Source: Halorussus amylolyticus (GTDB lineage: Archaea; Halobacteriota; Halobacteria; Halobacteriales; Haladaptataceae). Taken from it: 64,000 nt of DNA. Positions within the stretch are counted from its first letter, which is position 1, and the number at the start of each line of letters is the position of its first letter. Of this stretch, positions 8,711 to 17,473 are shown in pieces. The position numbers and the translations under genes are program-made. The notes under the pieces were generated by a model that was not told the DNA's origin, did not search any database, and worked only from the letters and a program-made list of their open reading frames with translations. The stretch lies in contig NZ_RXOB02000022.1 in NCBI RefSeq assembly GCF_004143485.2, positions 62,001-126,000 on the forward strand, in the 5' to 3' direction.

Positions 8711-9162
8711 GCGGTGTCGGCGCAACACCGGTATTCATCGACACCGGGGCGTTCTATGCTCGGGCCGATGAAGACGACAAACACCACGAGGATGCGGTTC
8801 GTATTTTCCACGGCATCCAGTCCGGTGACATCGCCTACCGGCCAATCTACACGTCTCAGGCCGTTCTCTCCGAGTTTGCGACGCTGGCTCTCTACAAACT
8901 CGGCCACGAAACGGCCACCAGAGCGTTACTTGCGATTCGGGAATCTGATAGCGTAAACGTCCTTTCGGTCGACAAGCCCGCCTTCGAAACCGCGGCAGGG
9001 CAGTTTGTGGACTACGACGACCAGCAAATCTCGTTCGTGGACCACACGACCAGTGTGCTCGCTGCCGAGCGTGACATCGAGCACATTCTCGCCTTCGACA
9101 GTGATTTTCGGACGCTTGGCTTTTCGCTCGTTCCCGCAGATGTAGACCTGTCTGATAACTGA
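8707..9162 (+). CDS. PIN-domain ribonuclease toxin (VapC-like)
   Basis: A 151-residue protein of the size of a single PIN domain. The acidic metal-binding set is complete: D12 in VFIDTGAF, E56 in SEFATL, D112 in SFVDHTT and D131/D133 in AFDSDF. PIN toxins of the VapC group cleave tRNA or rRNA and stop translation. The 4-bp overlap with the preceding HTH gene and the operator-like palindrome upstream fit a type II toxin-antitoxin module. The antitoxin is a winged-helix protein rather than a classical AbrB-type VapB. A housekeeping role in RNA processing cannot be excluded from sequence alone. Confidence 0.85.
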   Translation: MSGVGATPVFIDTGAFYARADEDDKHHEDAVRIFHGIQSGDIAYRPIYTSQAVLSEFATLALYKLGHETATRALLAIRESDSVNVLSVDKPAFETAAGQFVDYDDQQISFVDHTTSVLAAERDIEHILAFDSDFRTLGFSLVPADVDLSDN

Positions 9163-9289
9163 CTGCCGACGGGCCGTTTTTCGGCGGCTGACTCTCCGGC
9201 CGTTTTCCGGTGGTCTGTGTCACCGAGCGCCGCGAGTCGACGCCGCCACGGAGAGAATCGCTTTTGAACTCCGAGACGCGACGTTCGGT

Positions 9290-9490
9290 ATGAACACGAC
9301 GCTCACCCTCCTCGCGCTCCTGACCGGCGCGTTCGTCGGCGCGCTGTTTCAGGTGCTCCAGATTCCGATTCCCGCGCCGCCCGAACTCCCCGGACTGATG
9401 GGCATCGTCGGTATCTACTTCGGCTACAAAATTGCGGCGGAACTCGGCTACACGTTCGACCTGTTGGCGGCGCTCGGTCTGGCCGGGTGA
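9290..9490 (+). CDS. XapX domain small membrane protein
   Basis: A 66-residue protein with two hydrophobic helices joined by the turn IPIPAPPELPGLMGIVGIYF, which is the signature of the XapX (DUF1427) family. The family occurs in bacteria and archaea as small inner-membrane proteins of unknown function. It is monocistronic here, followed by 12-bp tandem repeats and a convergent amidohydrolase gene. Confidence 0.8.
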   Translation: MNTTLTLLALLTGAFVGALFQVLQIPIPAPPELPGLMGIVGIYFGYKIAAELGYTFDLLAALGLAG

Positions 9491-9497
9491 CGCGCTC

Positions 9498-9545
9498 GGC
9501 GATTCGGTCGGCGATTCGGCCGGCGATTCGGCTGGCAATTCAGTC
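9498..9545. repeat. four tandem 12-bp repeats
   Basis: Four units of GGCGATTCGGYC (9498-9509, 9510-9521, 9522-9533, and a degenerate fourth at 9534-9545) fill the gap between two convergent genes. The stop codon of the amidohydrolase (9540-9542, minus strand) lies in the last unit. Confidence 0.85.
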
Positions 9546-10838
9546 GGCGGTCGGCGGGTCGTACGCGCGGGCCTGCCGCTTGATTCGGTCAGCGTTCGCG
9601 GTGACGTGCTCGCCGTCGTCGTAGAGAATTTCGCCGTCTACCATCGTGAACTCCACGTCGTCGCCGTGGGCCGCGAACACGAGGTGTGAGAGCACGTCGT
9701 GAATCGGGGTGGCTCTCGTGAGGTCGGTCGTTAGTCCCACGACGTCGGCCTTCCATCCGGGCGCGAGTCGTCCGACCTGCTCGAAGCCCGCCGCCTTCGC
9801 GCCGTTCACGGTCGCCATCTCGAAGACGGTCCGGGCCGGGAGCGTCGTCGGGTCGAGGTCCTCGACCTTCTGGAGCAGACTCGCTTGGCGCATCTCCGTG
9901 AAGGGGTCGAAGGTGTTGTTGCACGGCGGGCCGTCGTTGCCGAGCGCGACGTTGATGCCCCTGTCGAGGTAGTCCGGAATCGGCGCGATTCCGGACGCGA
10001 GCTTCATGTTCGACGACGGGCAGTAGGTGACGTGGGTGCCGGTCTCGGCCAGAATCTCGCGCTCCGAATCGTCGGTCCAGACGCAGTGGGCCAGCACCAC
10101 GTCCTCGCCCGTGAGACCGACCTCGTCGAGCCAGCGGACGTTCCGCATCCCGGTGTCGGACTCGACTTTCTCGATTTCGTCGCGGTTCTCGCTCGCGTGG
10201 GTGTGGATGCGAACGCCGTCGTACTCGTCGGCCAACTCCCGGACGCCCCGGAGACACTCCTCGGTACAGCTAACCGCGAATCGGGGTGTGAGCGCGTACT
10301 GGATGCGCCCGTTGCGGGTGTCGTGGTACTCCCGAATCAGGCGTTCGCTCTCCGTAAGCGCGGCGTCGGTGTCCTCTATCAGTCCGTCGGGCGAGTCCTT
10401 GTCCATCAGCACCTTCCCGATTCGGCCCCGGATGCCGATGTCGCCCGCGGCGTCGAACGCTTCGTCAGCGTGGCGAACCGAGAGATGGTCGATGACGGTC
10501 GTGACGCCCGATTCGAGTAGTTCGGCGTAGCCCAGTTCGGCCGCGAGTCGCATCTCGTCGGCGTCGAGGTCGGCCTCCATCGGGAGGACGTAGTCGAACA
10601 GCCAGTCCAACAGCGCGGTGTCGTCGGCGATGCCCCGGCCGAGCGACTGGACCGAGTGGACGTGCCCGCCCACGATACCCGGCGCGAGCACGTCGTAGGC
10701 CCGCCGGTCGTGGTCGGGGTACCGCTCGACCAACTCCTCGCGCGCTCCCACCGCGACGATGCGGTCGTCTTCCACGACGAGTGCGCCGTCGTCCACGACC
10801 GTGTCGGCGTCCGCGACGACGGTTCCTTCCAGCAACAT
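9540..10838 (-). CDS. amidohydrolase, 5'-deoxyadenosine / S-adenosylhomocysteine deaminase-like
   Basis: The 432-residue protein has the layout of the MtaD/SAH-deaminase/atrazine-chlorohydrolase branch of the amidohydrolase superfamily. The metal site is HxH in GGHVHSVQS (about residue 60), a His in IHTHASEN, a His in LAHCVW and the Asp in LGNDGPPCNN. It probably deaminates purine nucleosides such as 5'-deoxyadenosine, SAH or methylthioadenosine, products of SAM-dependent reactions. Start 10838 (MLLEGTVV) matches the usual small beta-domain beginning of the family; the upstream extension is not plausible. The exact substrate remains an inference. Confidence 0.85.
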   Translation of the reverse strand: MLLEGTVVADADTVVDDGALVVEDDRIVAVGAREELVERYPDHDRRAYDVLAPGIVGGHVHSVQSLGRGIADDTALLDWLFDYVLPMEADLDADEMRLAAELGYAELLESGVTTVIDHLSVRHADEAFDAAGDIGIRGRIGKVLMDKDSPDGLIEDTDAALTESERLIREYHDTRNGRIQYALTPRFAVSCTEECLRGVRELADEYDGVRIHTHASENRDEIEKVESDTGMRNVRWLDEVGLTGEDVVLAHCVWTDDSEREILAETGTHVTYCPSSNMKLASGIAPIPDYLDRGINVALGNDGPPCNNTFDPFTEMRQASLLQKVEDLDPTTLPARTVFEMATVNGAKAAGFEQVGRLAPGWKADVVGLTTDLTRATPIHDVLSHLVFAAHGDDVEFTMVDGEILYDDGEHVTANADRIKRQARAYDPPTAD

Positions 10839-10970
10839 TCCACAGTGCCAAAATACCGAGACGGGGATATAGTTGGCGATTTCGCGGACGGCGACGGTGG
10901 GAAAACGGGAAACGCGCCACCGCCGTCCGAAAGAGATACGTGTCGAGTGACGCACTCTTTCGAACGCTAC

Positions 10971-11831
10971 ATGGCGACACCCGAAGCGCAGTCGAGCCGC
11001 CGAGAGTCGCGGGCGAGCGGTCGAACGACCGCTCGCCTCCTTCTCGTCGCGAATCTGGTCCCGCTCGCGGGTCTCGCCGTTTTCGGGTGGCGACTGACTC
11101 ACGCGCTGTTCGTCTACTGGGTCGAACTCGGACTGGCGCTCGTCCTCTACTTCGGCGTGGTCCTGTTCGCCCAACGGGAGTCGAAGCCCGACCAAAAACG
11201 CGGCGGGTCGTACCCCGGACCGATACCGTTCCCGCGTCGGTCGGGTTCGATACGGCCGGTCTCGTGGCTGCCGCCGATTCGATATCGGAACGCTCGATAC
11301 GTTCCCGCGGCCTCCGTCATCGTGACCGTCATCTGGCTCCTCAGTTCGCGAGCGTTTCTGGAGTACCCGAACTTCGATGTCGCGCTGGGGGCCCGAGCGT
11401 ACGCCGGGGAGTACGTAGCGTACGTCGTCGCGGCGTACTCGCCCGAGGGACTCGCGCTGGCCGTCGTCCTGTTCGGCGTCCGATTGAGGTTCGTCTCTCG
11501 GGACTTCTTTCGTCGCGGACTGGTCGAGCGCTACTCGGCGGCGATGCTGATGGAGATTCCCTGCCGGGTCGCGCTGTTCTGGTTCGGGGTCCTCGTCGCG
11601 CTCGCCCCGGTCGCGCTACTCGTCGCCGCGACCGGTGCGTATCCGGCGATTGCGGGCGGTCTCATCGCCGCAATCGTCGTCGTCTCGAAGCTGGCGACCG
11701 ACCGGGCGCTCGTCCGGATTCGATACCGAAACGACCCCGGTTGGTTCGCGAGGCTGTTCGCGCCGAACCGCCGCGAGGCCGAACACGGGTCCGAAACCGA
11801 CCGAACGGTCGGCGCGCGACCTCGCGGATAG
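10971..11831 (+). CDS. multi-pass membrane protein, DUF6498-like
   Basis: A 286-residue protein with about six transmembrane helices. Early motifs include the helix ending YWVELGLALVLYFGVVL and RESKP, which resemble DUF6498 membrane proteins common in haloarchaea; this assignment is from memory. A central cytoplasmic or exposed loop (about 75-110) is rich in Pro, Arg and Ser. No transport or enzymatic motif is visible. It is divergent from the amidohydrolase, with 132 bp between starts. Confidence 0.7.
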   Translation: MATPEAQSSRRESRASGRTTARLLLVANLVPLAGLAVFGWRLTHALFVYWVELGLALVLYFGVVLFAQRESKPDQKRGGSYPGPIPFPRRSGSIRPVSWLPPIRYRNARYVPAASVIVTVIWLLSSRAFLEYPNFDVALGARAYAGEYVAYVVAAYSPEGLALAVVLFGVRLRFVSRDFFRRGLVERYSAAMLMEIPCRVALFWFGVLVALAPVALLVAATGAYPAIAGGLIAAIVVVSKLATDRALVRIRYRNDPGWFARLFAPNRREAEHGSETDRTVGARPRG

Positions 11832-11886
11832 CATCCTCGTCCGGAAAGCGAACAGCTTCAAAAGAGTTCGTGCGGTATCGTCACCC

Positions 11887-12285
11887 GTGAAAGACCACGA
11901 CGACGCGGACCTCCGCGACGACTCGGATCTCAATCCCGACACCGACCGCTCGCCCGCCGACGCCGAAATAAACGACACGCCGACCGTCTCGTGCGCCAGA
12001 TGCGACCGCGAGTGGGACCTCGGCTACGAACTCGACGACCTCGGTGTCGGGAATCAGGCGGTCGAGCAGTTCGCGCTTGACCACCAGCGACACACCGGTC
12101 ACTTCCCCGACGGCATCGCGACGTGGCGCGCGGCCTGTCGAAACTGCCCCGAGACGGTCGAGCGCCTCTCGAAGACCGCGGTCCGGCGGTGGGCCGAAAC
12201 CCACGCCCGACACACCCGCCACAGCATCGAACTCCGGCACGCGACCGACGACGAGACGACGGTCGTCGGGGACGGCGACCGCTGA
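11887..12285 (+). CDS. hypothetical Cys/His-rich protein, possible zinc-binding
   Basis: A 132-residue protein with an acidic disordered N-terminus (about 1-35), then CARCDREWDL, HTGH and CRNCPE and several later His residues. Two C-x2-C pairs around 37-40 and 82-85 suggest a zinc-stabilised fold. The start is GTG at 11887; TTCAAAAG about 25 bp upstream could be its TATA element, giving a leaderless transcript. No function is assigned. It is followed by two large hairpins and the convergent sdh operon. Confidence 0.65.
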   Translation: MKDHDDADLRDDSDLNPDTDRSPADAEINDTPTVSCARCDREWDLGYELDDLGVGNQAVEQFALDHQRHTGHFPDGIATWRAACRNCPETVERLSKTAVRRWAETHARHTRHSIELRHATDDETTVVGDGDR

Positions 12286-12394
12286 ACTCCGGCGCTGGCA
12301 AACCCTCGACCGGAAGCGTGCGTTTTCACAGACTAGCGAATTTTCACAGTCCAGCGAACAGTGAGCCTTCGGCTCGCGCACGAGTGATTCTACC

Positions 12395-12445
12395 GCGAGC
12401 GAGGGGCCAAGCGCGGCCTGAGGCCGCGTTTGGCCCCTCGCTCGC
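12395..12445. terminator. long hairpin between convergent genes (24-bp arms)
   Basis: Arms 12395-12418 and 12422-12445 pair with one mismatch and leave a three-base loop (TGA). It is followed by a T-rich run (CTTTTTTGG). It is placed to terminate both the upstream zinc-protein gene and the sdh operon. Confidence 0.65.
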
Positions 12446-12487
12446 GGCTCTTTTTTGGTCCAGATTTTTTCGAGGAGTGGTGCGTTA

Positions 12488-12521
12488 GCAGACCCCGCCG
12501 CCGCGCGGCGGCGGGGTCTGC
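12488..12521. terminator. perfect 34-bp palindrome 3' of sdhA
   Basis: GCAGACCCCGCCGCCGC is immediately followed by its exact reverse complement, with no spacer. It lies 38 bp beyond the sdhA stop and 43 bp from the preceding hairpin. Confidence 0.6.
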
Positions 12522-12558
12522 GCGCACCCGACGAAGAAAAAAGGTGGAAGCGTGGGTT

Positions 12559-14457
12559 CTAGTAGCTACGGACTTTCGGCTCGTAGGTCTTCTCCTCGCC
12601 GTCGAGGATGACCGGCTTGTAGTAGAGGTCGGGCGTGCCGTCGTCCCACGCGAGCATCGTGTGCTTGAGCCACTCGTCGTCCTTGCGCTCCTGGTGTTCC
12701 TGTCGCCAGTGCGCGCCGCGGAACTCGTCGCGCGCGAGTGCACCGAGCGTGATGGCCTCCGCGAGGTCGATGAGGTTCTGCATCTCGATGGTGTGGATGA
12801 GGTCGGTGTTGAACGTCCGCGAGGGGTCGTCCACGTACACGTCTTGGTACGCTTCCCGAACCTCCCGGATGTCTTCGAGCGCCTGTTTCAGGCCCTCCTC
12901 GTTCCGGAAGACGTTGACGTTCTGGGTCATCGACTTCTGGAGCTTCTCGCGGAGTTCGGCCTGCTGGATGCCCTCGTCTTTCTCGATGAGGTATTCGACG
13001 CGGGTGCGCTCGTTCTCGACTGCGCGCCGGACCACATCGTCGGCGGACGCGACAGCGGTTTCTCCGCCGTCGGACCGCGGGTCCGACGAGACTCGCGAAC
13101 CATCGGTTCGCTCACCACCGTCGGCGACCGCACTTTCGTCCTCGCCGCCGTCCGCGACTGCGCCCGGTTCGACCGGCGTGTCGAGGTTGTCCTCGGTCTC
13201 GAACTCGTCGGCCTTCCCGGTCGCGATTTCGGGTTCGCCGAGGTCGGTGCCCGCGGCGTGGCGGCCCGCGCGCGCGCCGAACACGATGAGTTCGGGGAGC
13301 GCGTTGCCGCCGAGTCGGTTCGACCCGTGGACCGAGACACAGGCGCACTCGCCCGCGGCGTACAGGCCGTCGATGCAGGTCTGACCGTGTTCGTTGGTCT
13401 CGACCCCGCCCATCGCGTAGTGCTGGCCGGGCTTGACCGGCATCGGCTCTTCGAGGCCGTCGACGCCCTCGAAGTCGCGCGCGAGGTGGAGGATGTTTTC
13501 GAGGCGGTCGGTGATGCGCTCCTCGCCGAGGTGGCGCATGTCGAGGTAGACGTACTCGTCGTCCACGCCTCGGCCCTCGTTGATTTCGGTGAGTTCGGCG
13601 CGCGAAACCACGTCGCGCGAGGCGAGTTCCCCGGCGTTGTTCGCGTAGCCGTACTCGAACATGAAGCGTTCTCCCTCGGCGTTGTAGAGGATACCGCCCT
13701 CTCCGCGCACGCCCTCCGAAATCAGGACCCCCGTGGAGGGGAGCGTGGTCGGGTGGAACTGGATGAACTCCATGTCTTCGAGCGGCGCGCCCGCCCGATA
13801 CGCCATCGCCGCGCCGTCGCCGGTGTTGGCGACCGCGTTGGTGGTGTGGTCGTACACCTGCCCGAGACCGCCGGTCGCGAGGATGACGCCGTTTCGCGCC
13901 TTGAACCCCTCTATCTGACCGGTCTTGATGTCGTAGGCGACCACGCCGTGACACTGCCGGTCGCTCGGGTCGTCCTCGTCGGTGACCGCGAGACGGCTGA
14001 CGTACCACTCGTCGTACACCTGAATCCCGCGCTTGACGACCTGCTCGTACATCGTGTGGAGCAGGTGGTGGCCGGTCTCGGCCCCGGCGTAGGTGGTTCG
14101 GGGGAACGAGAGGCCGCCGAACGGTCGCTGAGAGACGCGGCCGTCGTCCTCGCGCGAGAACGGCATCCCCCAGTGTTCGAGTTGGACGGTCTCTCCGGGA
14201 CTGTCCTGGGCCAGCGTCTCGATTGCCGGGGCGTCGCCGAGGTAGTCCGACCCCTTCATCGTGTCGTAGGCGTGGAGGTCCCACGAGTCGCCGTCGCGAA
14301 TCGCGGCGTTGATGCCGCCCTCGGCCGCGCCCGTGTGACTTCGGACCGGGTGAAGCTTCGTTACGATGGCAACGTCGGCACCCTCCTCGTGGGCCGCGAT
14401 GGCCGCTCGGAGTCCGGCACCGCCGCCGCCGATGACTAAAACGTCGTGTTCGTGCAT
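12559..14457 (-). CDS. sdhA: succinate dehydrogenase flavoprotein subunit
   Basis: The 632-residue subunit oxidises succinate to fumarate at the membrane. The dinucleotide motif GGGGAGLRAA lies at residues 10-19, the FAD-attachment segment SHTGAAEGG has its His at 41, and the catalytic-region motifs FHPTTL and EGVRGEGG are present. It is longer than the usual 590-610 residues because of an Asp/Gly/Glu/Ser-rich insertion at about residues 430-490 (ADGGEDE repeats), probably a surface loop adapted to high salt. It is the last gene of the sdhC-D-B-A operon, ten bp after sdhB. Confidence 0.95.
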   Translation of the reverse strand: MHEHDVLVIGGGGAGLRAAIAAHEEGADVAIVTKLHPVRSHTGAAEGGINAAIRDGDSWDLHAYDTMKGSDYLGDAPAIETLAQDSPGETVQLEHWGMPFSREDDGRVSQRPFGGLSFPRTTYAGAETGHHLLHTMYEQVVKRGIQVYDEWYVSRLAVTDEDDPSDRQCHGVVAYDIKTGQIEGFKARNGVILATGGLGQVYDHTTNAVANTGDGAAMAYRAGAPLEDMEFIQFHPTTLPSTGVLISEGVRGEGGILYNAEGERFMFEYGYANNAGELASRDVVSRAELTEINEGRGVDDEYVYLDMRHLGEERITDRLENILHLARDFEGVDGLEEPMPVKPGQHYAMGGVETNEHGQTCIDGLYAAGECACVSVHGSNRLGGNALPELIVFGARAGRHAAGTDLGEPEIATGKADEFETEDNLDTPVEPGAVADGGEDESAVADGGERTDGSRVSSDPRSDGGETAVASADDVVRRAVENERTRVEYLIEKDEGIQQAELREKLQKSMTQNVNVFRNEEGLKQALEDIREVREAYQDVYVDDPSRTFNTDLIHTIEMQNLIDLAEAITLGALARDEFRGAHWRQEHQERKDDEWLKHTMLAWDDGTPDLYYKPVILDGEEKTYEPKVRSY

Positions 14458-14467
14458 AGTTGAATTG

Positions 14468-15352
14468 TTACCAGAATTTGAGGTTCTGTTTGACCGCTTC
14501 GCGCTTGAGTTCCTGAATGTGCTCGGTCAGCGGGATGTCCTTCGGACAGACGTTCGTACAGGAGAACTGGGTCTGGCACCGCCAGACGCCGTGTTCCTGG
14601 TCCATGATGTTGAGCCGATGCTGCTTCAAGTCGTCGCCCTCGCGGTCGTCCATCGCGAAGCGATACGCTTTGTTGATGGCCGCCGGGCCGAGGTACTCGT
14701 TGTCGCCCGCCGCGATGTTGCACGACGACATGCACGCGCCACACCAGATACACCGCGTGGACATCTTGATTTTCTCGCGGTTCTCCCGCGACTGGCGCTG
14801 TTCTTCGAGGTCGCCGCTCGGCAGGTCATCCTCCTGGAAGAACGGCTCGACCGCGTGCATCTGGTCGTAGAAGTGCTCCATGTCCACGACGAGGTCCTTC
14901 ACCACGTCCTGATGGGGGAGCGGTTCGACCCGAATCGGGGCTTCGAGGTCCGAGATCTGGGTCTGACACCCGAGTCGCTGGCGGCCGTTGACGAAGAACG
15001 CGTCCGACCCGCACACCGCCTGCCGACACGAGTGGCGGAACGTCAGCGTGGTGTCGTAGTGGTCCCGGGCGTAGATGAGCGCGTCGAGGACGGTCATCCC
15101 CTTCTCGCGGGGGACGTAGAAGTCGTCGAATCGCGGCTCCATCTTGCCTTCGACCTCGGGGTCGTAGCGGAACACCTTGAGTCGGAAGGTGTCGTCGTCC
15201 GCGCGCCCGACCGGTTCGGACCCGACGGCCTGGTCGCTGGCGGTTCGCTTCTCTGCGCGTCGCCGGTCGCCGGGCGATTGGCGCTCGGCGGGAGCGGTCT
15301 CTGCCTCTGTCTCGGTCGGCTCGTCTGCTTCCTCTTGGATTTGCGTACTCAT
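14468..15352 (-). CDS. sdhB: succinate dehydrogenase iron-sulfur subunit
   Basis: The 294-residue subunit carries electrons from flavin to quinone through three clusters. The 2Fe-2S site is SCRQAVCGSD with a later Cys in LGCQTQ; the third ligand is Asp instead of Cys, as in several known SdhB proteins. The 4Fe-4S/3Fe-4S ligands are in CIWCGACMSSC and CQTQFSCTNVCPKD. The first 45 residues are a haloarchaeal acidic Glu/Thr/Arg-rich extension absent from bacterial homologues. It lies between sdhD (one bp gap) and sdhA. Confidence 0.95.
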   Translation of the reverse strand: MSTQIQEEADEPTETEAETAPAERQSPGDRRRAEKRTASDQAVGSEPVGRADDDTFRLKVFRYDPEVEGKMEPRFDDFYVPREKGMTVLDALIYARDHYDTTLTFRHSCRQAVCGSDAFFVNGRQRLGCQTQISDLEAPIRVEPLPHQDVVKDLVVDMEHFYDQMHAVEPFFQEDDLPSGDLEEQRQSRENREKIKMSTRCIWCGACMSSCNIAAGDNEYLGPAAINKAYRFAMDDREGDDLKQHRLNIMDQEHGVWRCQTQFSCTNVCPKDIPLTEHIQELKREAVKQNLKFW

Positions 15353-15353
15353 G

Positions 15354-15719
15354 TTACATCACTCCGGACATCACGAGCGCGACGTAGGTCCCCTGCGCCG
15401 CGAGCGCGAGCGCCGCGACGGCCAGCACGACCTGTACGACGCGCTTTTTCGTGCCGGTGAGTCCCTGATTCAACAGCGCGGCGTAGACGCCGTTGACGCC
15501 GTGGAACGTCGCGGTCAGCAGGAACAGCACCATCGTCAGCAGGTAGCCCCACTCCTCCATCCGCGCGGTGGTCTGAGCGAACGTCACTTCGGAGGCGTGG
15601 TTGACGAAGTGGAGCAGGAAGAAGTGGAACGCGAGCACCACCACGAGGAACGCCGCCGTGACTCGCTGGAGGAACCACGGAAGGCTCCCGCTACTGAACG
15701 AGGAGTAGCGTTCGGCCAT
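15354..15719 (-). CDS. sdhD: succinate dehydrogenase membrane anchor subunit
   Basis: A 121-residue protein with three transmembrane helices, the first containing VLAFHFFLLHFVNH, whose His residues are candidate haem ligands. It anchors the SdhAB dimer with SdhC and helps form the quinone site. Its start directly abuts the sdhC stop and its end is one bp from the sdhB start, so the four genes form one transcript. Confidence 0.9.
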   Translation of the reverse strand: MAERYSSFSSGSLPWFLQRVTAAFLVVVLAFHFFLLHFVNHASEVTFAQTTARMEEWGYLLTMVLFLLTATFHGVNGVYAALLNQGLTGTKKRVVQVVLAVAALALAAQGTYVALVMSGVM

Positions 15720-16112
15720 TTAAAACGCCCCCTCCAGGAACGTCGGAATCGACGCTAACACGATGACGGCGGTCACGACGAGCGATGCGTAGAAGCTCTT
15801 GTCCTGGGCTTCGAGTCCGACGCCGAGGTCCACGAACAGCAGGCGGACCCCGTTCAGGATGTGGAAGACGGCGACCGCGAGCAGTCCGACTTCCATGACG
15901 CGGACGAGAAGCAGGCTTTCGAGCCCCTGAAGCGTGTTGGTGTAGGCGTTGGCACCGGAGAGCGCGGTACTCAGCACGGCGATGTGGGTGAACAGATAGC
16001 CGATGAGTACCCACCCGGTGAATTTGTGAAGTATCCAGGCCCACATCCCGGCCGTGAACTCCCGCCACCGGCCGAAATCTTCGATGAGGCCCCGATTGTA
16101 CGATTGACTCAT
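15720..16112 (-). CDS. sdhC: succinate dehydrogenase cytochrome b556 subunit
   Basis: A 130-residue membrane protein with three helices. The segment [20 protein letters not shown] is diagnostic of SdhC and supplies a haem-ligand His. ATG at 16112 (MSQSYNRG) is preferred over one 33 bases upstream, since the family starts with a short Asn/Arg-rich leader before the first helix. It is the first gene of the operon. The 140 bp upstream contain CTTCTATTTG on the minus strand, a possible TATA element. Confidence 0.9.
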   Translation of the reverse strand: MSQSYNRGLIEDFGRWREFTAGMWAWILHKFTGWVLIGYLFTHIAVLSTALSGANAYTNTLQGLESLLLVRVMEVGLLAVAVFHILNGVRLLFVDLGVGLEAQDKSFYASLVVTAVIVLASIPTFLEGAF

Positions 16113-16252
16113 ACTTGTCCGTTCGGGAAGTTGGACCGTGGGCAAATAGAAGTTACGAGAAACGCGCCGCCTCGATACGTTGGAAATCCGCGAGGACGAC
16201 GCGCGATTTCGGCCGCCGCCGTCGCGTCCCTCCCAATATCACGTACTCGACA

Positions 16253-17317
16253 CTACCGCGTCTCGGGCGGCGGCGACACGTCGCCGTCGCCCTCCCGGTC
16301 GTTTCTCGCCCGGTCGCGTTTCAGGGCGCGTCGGGTGTCGGCCGCGAGTTCGACCATGTGACACAGCGGATTCCCCGGATACACGACCGGATTTTCGAGG
16401 ACGCCGACGAGCAGTCCCGTGAAGGGCGCGCGAACGCGCTCGCTGTCGGTCTTGAACGGGTTCGTGATGGTGCAGATGACGTCACCCTCGTAGACGAGCG
16501 ACCCGCGGTCGTGGTGCATCTCCACGATGCCGCCCACGTCGGCCCGGAGCCACGTCTTCTCCTTGTCGTCGTCGATGATGGTGCGCCACCCCGGCCACTT
16601 GACCGCGTCGGTGCGGTGGACGCCGAACTCCGCGAGGACGCTCTCGACGCCTTCGAGGCCCCGGTCGATGAACTCGCGTTGGAAGCGGTGGGCCTCGCCC
16701 ATCTCGATGGTGATGGTCGGCGTCCCGTACTCGCTGGCTTCCCGGCGGAGCGCGCCGGTCGGCCCCTCCGAGGAGATGATGACGTTCGACCCGAACGCCT
16801 TGGCGACTCGCGCGACTTCGGGGTCGTTCATGTCCGCGCGAGCGTGGAGCATGTTCGTTCGCCCGCGCGTGGAGGTGTGAAAGTCGAGGCCCACGTCGCA
16901 CGGGGCGACGAAGTTCCGGAATATCTGGTGGGCCATTCGCTTCGCGCTGGTCGAGTCGGGACTCCCCGGGAACGACCGATTCAGGTCGCGGTCGTAGATG
17001 GGGAGGTAGCGCTCCTGGGCGATGAAGCCCGGGACGTTCAGCACGGGGAGACAGACCAGCGTGCCACAGAGGTCGTCGTGGTTCCACTCGTGGGCGACTT
17101 CCCGAACGACCTCGATGCCGTTGAGTTCGTCGCCGTGGGCCGCCGCCGAGAGGAACACGGTAGGTCCCGGTTCGGCACCGTTGACGATGGTGACGGGAAT
17201 GCGAACCGGGTCGCCGAGATACGTCTCGCTGATGCCGTACCGAATGTTCTGCGTCTCGCCCGGTTTGACGATGCCGCCGTTGTAGGTGAATGCGTCGTCG
17301 TCGTCCGACCCGGTCAT
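16253..17317 (-). CDS. succinylglutamate desuccinylase / aspartoacylase family zinc hydrolase
   Basis: The 354-residue protein belongs to the M14-like AstE/AspA family. Zinc ligands are H61 and E64 in AAHGDELNG and H147 in LDFHTS; the motif DLNRSFPG is also typical. A C-terminal domain (about 250-330, VRAPFTGLLVGVLENPVVYPG) resembles the lipoyl-like barrel of this family. Known members hydrolyse N-acyl bonds of glutamate or aspartate. No arginine-succinylation genes are nearby. Instead it is divergent from the RimK/RimB fusion, which suggests a substrate connected to glutamylation. A TATA-like TTATATA lies 22-29 bp before the ATG, so the transcript is probably leaderless. Confidence 0.85.
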   Translation of the reverse strand: MTGSDDDDAFTYNGGIVKPGETQNIRYGISETYLGDPVRIPVTIVNGAEPGPTVFLSAAAHGDELNGIEVVREVAHEWNHDDLCGTLVCLPVLNVPGFIAQERYLPIYDRDLNRSFPGSPDSTSAKRMAHQIFRNFVAPCDVGLDFHTSTRGRTNMLHARADMNDPEVARVAKAFGSNVIISSEGPTGALRREASEYGTPTITIEMGEAHRFQREFIDRGLEGVESVLAEFGVHRTDAVKWPGWRTIIDDDKEKTWLRADVGGIVEMHHDRGSLVYEGDVICTITNPFKTDSERVRAPFTGLLVGVLENPVVYPGNPLCHMVELAADTRRALKRDRARNDREGDGDVSPPPETR

Positions 17318-17338
17318 ATCACCCTCTCGGACCGCGCC

Positions 17339-17348
17339 GTATATAACA
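17339..17348 (-). promoter_or_regulatory. TATA-like element of the aspartoacylase-family gene
   Basis: On the minus strand TGTTATATAC is centred about 26 bp before the ATG at 17317, the spacing expected for a leaderless haloarchaeal transcript. Confidence 0.5.
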
Positions 17349-17439
17349 GATTGGAACTCGAAAAGTCGTCGGCGCGACCCGGCCGCCGCCGGAGAGATGT
17401 GATTCGACACCGATTCACACCGAACGTTCGATACCCTCC

Positions 17440-17447
17440 TTTTTAAG
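17440..17447 (+). promoter_or_regulatory. TATA-like element of the RimK/RimB fusion gene
   Basis: TTTTTAAG lies 27-34 bp before the ATG at 17474. A second AT-rich stretch, ATAATATATG, is closer (17458-17467). Confidence 0.5.
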
Positions 17448-17473
17448 ATGGGCCGCATAATATATGTACACCA

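Noticed and set aside
12430-14439. 669-residue plus-strand frame opposite sdhA
   Set aside because: Shadow of SdhA, whose FAD motifs and operon context are unambiguous.
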